From Pseudomonas khorasanensis (lineage in GTDB: Bacteria > Pseudomonadota > Gammaproteobacteria > Pseudomonadales > Pseudomonadaceae), in contig NZ_JABWQP020000005.1 in NCBI RefSeq assembly GCF_014268505.2, positions 62,001 through 126,000 of the forward strand: DNA of 64,000 bases, in the 5' to 3' direction. The number at the start of each line of letters is the position of its first letter. Position 1 is the stretch's first letter. The translations under genes and the position numbers were made by a program. The notes beneath the pieces are model-generated. The model was not told where the DNA came from, searched no databases, and was given only the letters and a program-made list of their open reading frames with translations. This document shows, one piece after another, positions 63,508-64,000 of this stretch.

Positions 63508-63595
63508 GTGGGAGCGAGCCTGCTCGCGAAGGCGTCGATTCAGTCAACGAATATGGCGACTGACATGCCACTTTCGCGAGCAGGCTCGCTCCCAC
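63508..63595. repeat. REP doublet (REPIN), 88 bp
   Basis: Facing REP copies in the convergent space between the AroE-like and TetR genes. Confidence 0.93.
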
Positions 63596-63608
63596 AGGGA
63601 TGATCGGT

Positions 63609-64000
63609 TCAGGCCTTCAGATAGCGCAACACCGACTCGCAGATCATTTCCCGATGACGCAGCTTGATGGCTTCGTCCGGCAAATCGATCTGGAAGATCT
63701 CACCGAGCGTGTGCCGGTTCGAGACGCGGTAAAAGCAGAACGAACTGATCAGCAAATGCACGTCCAGCGCATCGATCCCGTGGCGGAACAATCCTTCGTC
63801 AGCGCCCCGTTGCAAAATCCCGCCCAGCGTATCGAGAATCGTGTTGTTCAACGCCTTGATGGCATCGGAACGCTTCACATACTCGGCGTTGTGGATGTTC
63901 TCGATGCTGACGATGCGCACGAAATCGACGTTATGGTCGTGGTGATCGAAAGTGAATTCCACCAATCGGCGGATCGCAAGCTCGGGCGGCAGTTCGTCCA
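63609..64000 (-). CDS. TetR family regulator, partial (5' end outside window)
   Basis: 130 C-terminal residues are visible; the frame is open to the right edge and the DNA-binding domain lies beyond it. The segment DELPPELAIRRLVEF, HNVDFVRIVSIENIHNAEYV, GGILQRGADEGLFRHGIDALDVHLLISSFCFYRVSNRHTL is typical of TetR ligand domains. Convergent to aroQ-aroE-like. In PAO1 the PA0243 regulator sits beside the same pair, from memory, so it probably controls quinate/shikimate catabolism. Confidence 0.82.
   Translation of the reverse strand, partial: DELPPELAIRRLVEFTFDHHDHNVDFVRIVSIENIHNAEYVKRSDAIKALNNTILDTLGGILQRGADEGLFRHGIDALDVHLLISSFCFYRVSNRHTLGEIFQIDLPDEAIKLRHREMICESVLRYLKA

Overview
The window is a stretch of Pseudomonas chromosome, most likely from the P. 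fluorescens lineage. The base composition is GC-rich. Gene order can be followed gene by gene against what I remember of the P. aeruginosa PAO1 map (roughly PA4550-PA4616, then PA4719-PA4720, then PA0243-PA0245). The intergenic spaces carry many copies of a REP palindrome (GTGGGAGCGAGCC...) typical of fluorescent pseudomonads. Almost everything is core chromosome. I see no prophage, insertion sequence, CRISPR array, tRNA or rRNA gene.

Layout. (1) 1-5508: minor type IV pilin cluster, fimU-pilV-pilW-pilX-pilY1 on the minus strand with each gene overlapping the next, and fimT divergent; pilY1 runs off the left edge. (2) 5465-12961: murJ, ribF, ileS, lspA, fkpB and ispH on the minus strand (lipid II export, flavin cofactors, isoleucyl-tRNA, lipoprotein signal peptidase, isoprenoid synthesis). 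(3) 13214-18638: rpsT, then creA, proB, obg, rpmA and rplU on the minus strand, and divergent ispB. (4) 18819-31520: mixed small genes, including a putatively Fur-controlled 85-residue protein, two lipoproteins, an FKBP isomerase, a Lon-like protease, a DUF3015 protein, a DUF4105 (Lnb-like) envelope protein, a GreA/GreB-like protein and gdhA. (5) 31868-39138: ettA, the c-di-GMP enzyme morA and glyA. (6) 39466-46308: a DctA-type transporter with two GntR/FCD regulators, the cstA-ybdD-yjiA pyruvate or peptide uptake operon, and the PilZ protein mapZ. (7) 46426-53808: radA, ankB-katB, mscL, fpr, a LuxR-type receptor with no synthase in view, and rlmG. (8) 53878-56572: the cyanide-insensitive oxidase cioA-cioB plus a 55-residue DUF2474 gene, with a perfect Anr/FNR box upstream. 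(9) 57089-64000: an MFS exporter, a DJ-1-like protein lacking the usual cysteine, a small secreted protein, a purine permease overlapping trmA, and a putative quinate/shikimate catabolic cluster (aroQ, aroE-like, partial TetR regulator).

Themes. Surface motility and c-di-GMP signalling recur (pilY1 cluster, morA, mapZ). Oxidative and respiratory stress is covered by katB/ankB, fpr and cioAB. I found no clearly new multi-gene system. The most open items are the LuxR solo with two perfect palindromes upstream, the DUF4105 protein, the large unassigned lipoprotein at 21212, the Fur-box gene at 19353, the candidate operator before aroQ, and the REP doublets, which fall into two discrete length classes (about 88 bp and 67 bp).

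Limits. All family calls come from reading translated sequence and from memory of families and of the PAO1 map; no database search was run. Starts were chosen by ribosome binding site, overlap and remembered family length. Promoters and operators are by eye.
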